A DNA stretch of 6,135 bases, from assembly GCA_002331625.1 (NCBI GenBank), contig DCZN01000033.1:1-6135 (forward strand), given 5' to 3'. Both the position numbers and the translations under genes were made by a program. The notes under the pieces are model-generated. The model was not told the DNA's origin and searched no databases. It was given only the letters and a program-made list of their open reading frames with translations. Source of the DNA: Nitrospira sp. UBA2083. GTDB taxonomy: Bacteria > Nitrospirota > Nitrospiria > Nitrospirales > Nitrospiraceae. Within the stretch, counting starts at the first letter, position 1. Each line of letters begins with the position of its first letter. This document shows, in pieces, positions 3,790 through 6,135 of the stretch.

Positions 3790-6135
3790 ATGGTTGATCG
3801 TGTGCTGAACCAGTTCGACGTCTTTCTCAGCTACCACTGGCGAGACCATGCGTACGTCGAGGCGCTGGCGCGTCAGTTACGCGAGCAAAACCTCACCGTC
3901 TTTCTTGACCGGTGGTATCTCACTCCAGGGCAATCCTGGCCGAAGGCATTAGAGGCAACACTGGCGAATTGTCGAGCGATAGCCGTCTGTCTTGGCAAGG
4001 GGAGTTGGGGCCATGGCAGCAGCGCGAGCAATATTTGGTGTTGGAGCGTCAGGTAGCCGCCGAACAGCACGGGCAGAGGTTTCCCGTCATCCCCGTCTTA
4101 CTGCCGGGCGCTGAACCGCCGCTCGGCTTCTGGAGTCAGCAAACCTGGGTCGATTTCTGTGTGCGTGTCGACGATCCGCTTCGGTTACACATCCTGGTCC
4201 ATGCCATTCATGGGCAGCCGCCAGGACCAGACGCCCAGGAAACGATTCGCGAGACGCTCGCCAGCCTCTGTCCCTACCGCGGCTTGCTCTACTTTCGGGA
4301 AGAAGATGCGCTGTTCTTCTTTGGGCGTGAAGCGGCCATCGCGCAGCTCAATAGTGCGGTGCAGCAACACCATCTTGTCGCAGTGGTTGGCGCGTCAGGC
4401 AGTGGCAAATCGTCGGTCGTCAGGGCCGGTCTCGTGCCGGAGCTGCGGAAGAATCGCGATCGTGTATGGGAAGTTGTCACGATGGTCCAGACCGATCGCC
4501 CCATCCATGCGCTGGCGGCAGTGCTCATGCCCTTTCTTGAGCCGGATATGAGCGAAGTCATTCGGTTGAGGGAAATGAATCAGTTAGCCGAGGATGTGCT
4601 CAGTTGGAAGACGGCCCTTCGCGATATCGTAGACCGCGTGCTCGCTAAGCAGCCGGGTACGGATCGCCTGCTTCTCATCGCCGATCAGTGGGAAGAACTG
4701 TTCACGCTATGCAAAGACGACGCGGCCAGGCGCTGCTTCATCGACAATATCCTTGAGGCTACGGCCGCCACAAAGCTGAGCGCGGTACTCACCCTACGAG
4801 GCGATTTTTTCGGTCGGGCCATTACGGATTACCGGCCATTATCTGATCGGGTGCAAGGCGCCCAGGTGAATCTTGGCCCGATGAAGCGGGAGGAATTGCG
4901 CTTAGCCATCGAGGAGCCGGCGAAGAAGGTCGGACTCACGTTTGAAGCGGGTCTCGTCGATCTCATGCTGGAACAAGCCAACGACGGACCGGGTCATTTG
5001 CCCTTATTGGAATTTGTGCTGCGACAGCTGTGGGAGCAACGGCGCGGTGGAGAACTCCATCACGAGGCCTATCGTGCGATGGGCCAGCTCGAAGGGGCGA
5101 TCGCGACGAAGGCGGATTCGATTTATGATCGCTTGAGTCCAGATGATAGACGGCGAGTGCAACAGATCTTTCTCCGTCTCGTGCGGCCGGGTGAAGGGGA
5201 GGCGGATACGAGACGGCGTGCCACGTCGAGCGAGTTGGGCTCTGAGCTGCAGCGCCTGGTGAAAGCACTGGCTGATGAGCGGCTAGTCGTCACCTCGCGC
5301 GTGACCGGCGGCGAGGAGGACACGATAGAGGTCTCGCATGAGGCGTTGATTCGGCACTGGTCGAAGCTCAAGGGCTGGGTCGAGGCCGACCGGCAGTTCT
5401 TGGTCTGGCAGCAGCGACTGAACGCGATGAAGAAAGAATGGGAGGCGAGCCAACGGAGCACGGATCTGTTTCTGCGTGGATTGCCGCTCTGGGATGCGTG
5501 CGAGTGGCTGGAGAAGAAATCGGAGTCGTTTTCCCGGGAGGAACGGGCCTTTGTTATTGCCAGCTACAGGCACAAGTGGCTGCGACGGTCAGTTGTCGCC
5601 ACCGTGGCCATGCGTCTTCTCCTTGTGGTCGGTGTGCCAGTTGCATGGATGTGGAAAGAAGGGGTGACGGTTCAATATGCGACCTCAATTATCCTGGGCC
5701 GACTCCATACTCGGCTGGTCGATAAACCCAAAATGGTGAAGCTCTCTGGAGGAACCTATCAACAAGGTGGCTCTTCGGGTGAGGCCGAACAACCGGTGCA
5801 CCAGGTGACCGTCAAGCCTTTCCTAATGGGCCAAAACGAAGTCACCTTTGCAGAGTATGACCAGTATATTGAATTAACCGGGGGCCGCCGCCCCTCCGAT
5901 GAGAACTGGGGGCGAGAGCAACGTCCTGTGATCAATGTCTCATGGGAGGATGCGAAGGCCTACGTGAAGTGGCTGTCCCAGGCAACGGGTACGCAGTATC
6001 GGCTGCCGACTGAATCGGAATGGGAATATGCGGCGCGGAGTAGGGGAAAAGATGAGATTTTGGCAGGGACTTCGGATGAGAAGGAGCTCGCTGATTTTGC
6101 CGTGTTCGGGACACTGCAAACGGCGCTTGTCGGCG
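3790..6135 (+). CDS. TIR - STAND NTPase - membrane segment - FGE-sulfatase fusion protein, frameshifted and cut by window end
   Basis: ATG 3790 begins a TIR domain (FDVFLSYHWRD at 9-19, FLDRW at 38-42). The frame breaks in GGGG 4007-4010; adding one G restores SWGPWQQREQYLVLERQ, and the new frame stays open from 4011 to the window end. Restored numbering: Glu80 in WQQRE fits the catalytic glutamate of NAD-cleaving TIRs. The STAND NTPase opens at PYRGLLYFREEDALFFFGRE (162-181), with Walker A GASGSGKSS (201-209), Walker B DQWEEL (299-304) and LRGDFFGR (336-343). A winged-helix-like part ends in EVSHEALIRHW around His517. A hydrophobic stretch at about 601-623 with an inner Arg is a probable membrane segment. 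An FGE-sulfatase domain starts near 649, with RPVINVSWEDA (712-722) and RLPTESEWEYAAR (738-750); its end is outside the window. STAND proteins act as ligand-triggered oligomerising switches, and TIR would be the effector. Left as is, translation from 3790 stops at TAG 4054-4056 after 88 residues; the downstream frame alone opens after TGA 3906-3908. Confidence 0.88.

Noticed and set aside
4003..4014. Programmed -1 ribosomal frameshift at the TIR break
   Set aside because: The site does not match an X-XXY-YYZ slippery heptamer (TGG GGC would have to re-pair as TTG GGG) and no clear stimulatory structure was noticed; a missing base explains it better.
4159..4551. Separate + strand gene within the STAND region
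   Set aside because: It is a frame shadow; the overlapping frame carries Walker A and continuous STAND similarity.

Overview
The window carries a conserved chromosomal stretch on its left and an accessory, defence-like stretch on its right. All genes are on the + strand. Moderately GC-rich bacterial DNA, codon use and the gene set (TldE/PmbA, dienelactone hydrolase, an exported YbhB/YbcL-type PEBP protein, then a TIR/STAND/FGE protein) suggest a Nitrospira-like (Nitrospirota) bacterium. This is inference from style and content; there is no rRNA or other marker in the window.

Left half (1-3086): the 3' part of pmbA/tldE, a 91-111 nt gap holding an imperfect inverted repeat, an intact dienelactone hydrolase with its full Cys-Asp-His triad, a secreted PEBP-family protein, and a 151-residue protein of unknown family with a Glu/Ser-rich acidic tail. 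The last two are only 21 nt apart and are probably co-transcribed.

Middle (3087-3789): a stretch without intact genes that is nonetheless full of recognisable remains. There is a candidate promoter, a hicB antitoxin with a one-base insertion, a hicA toxin overlapping it by GTGA with a one-base deletion, and then a 5'-truncated second copy of the acidic tail of the 151-residue protein (27 of 40 residues identical). A further candidate promoter precedes the next gene.

Right part (3790-6135): a large multidomain gene running off the window. It encodes an N-terminal TIR domain, a STAND-type P-loop NTPase (Walker A and B intact), a winged-helix-like region, one probable membrane segment and the beginning of an FGE-sulfatase (SUMF1-like) domain. 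A single missing base in a G run at about 4007-4010 separates the first 73 TIR residues from the rest; the frame after it is open for more than 2.1 kb. The architecture (effector TIR, switch NTPase, C-terminal FGE/C-type-lectin-fold domain) is that of a prokaryotic conflict or immune protein.

The three single-base indels (hicB, hicA, TIR) all lie within about 770 bp and all fall in short G/C runs. They therefore mean either real decay of an accessory locus or sequence errors; this decides how the right half should be read.
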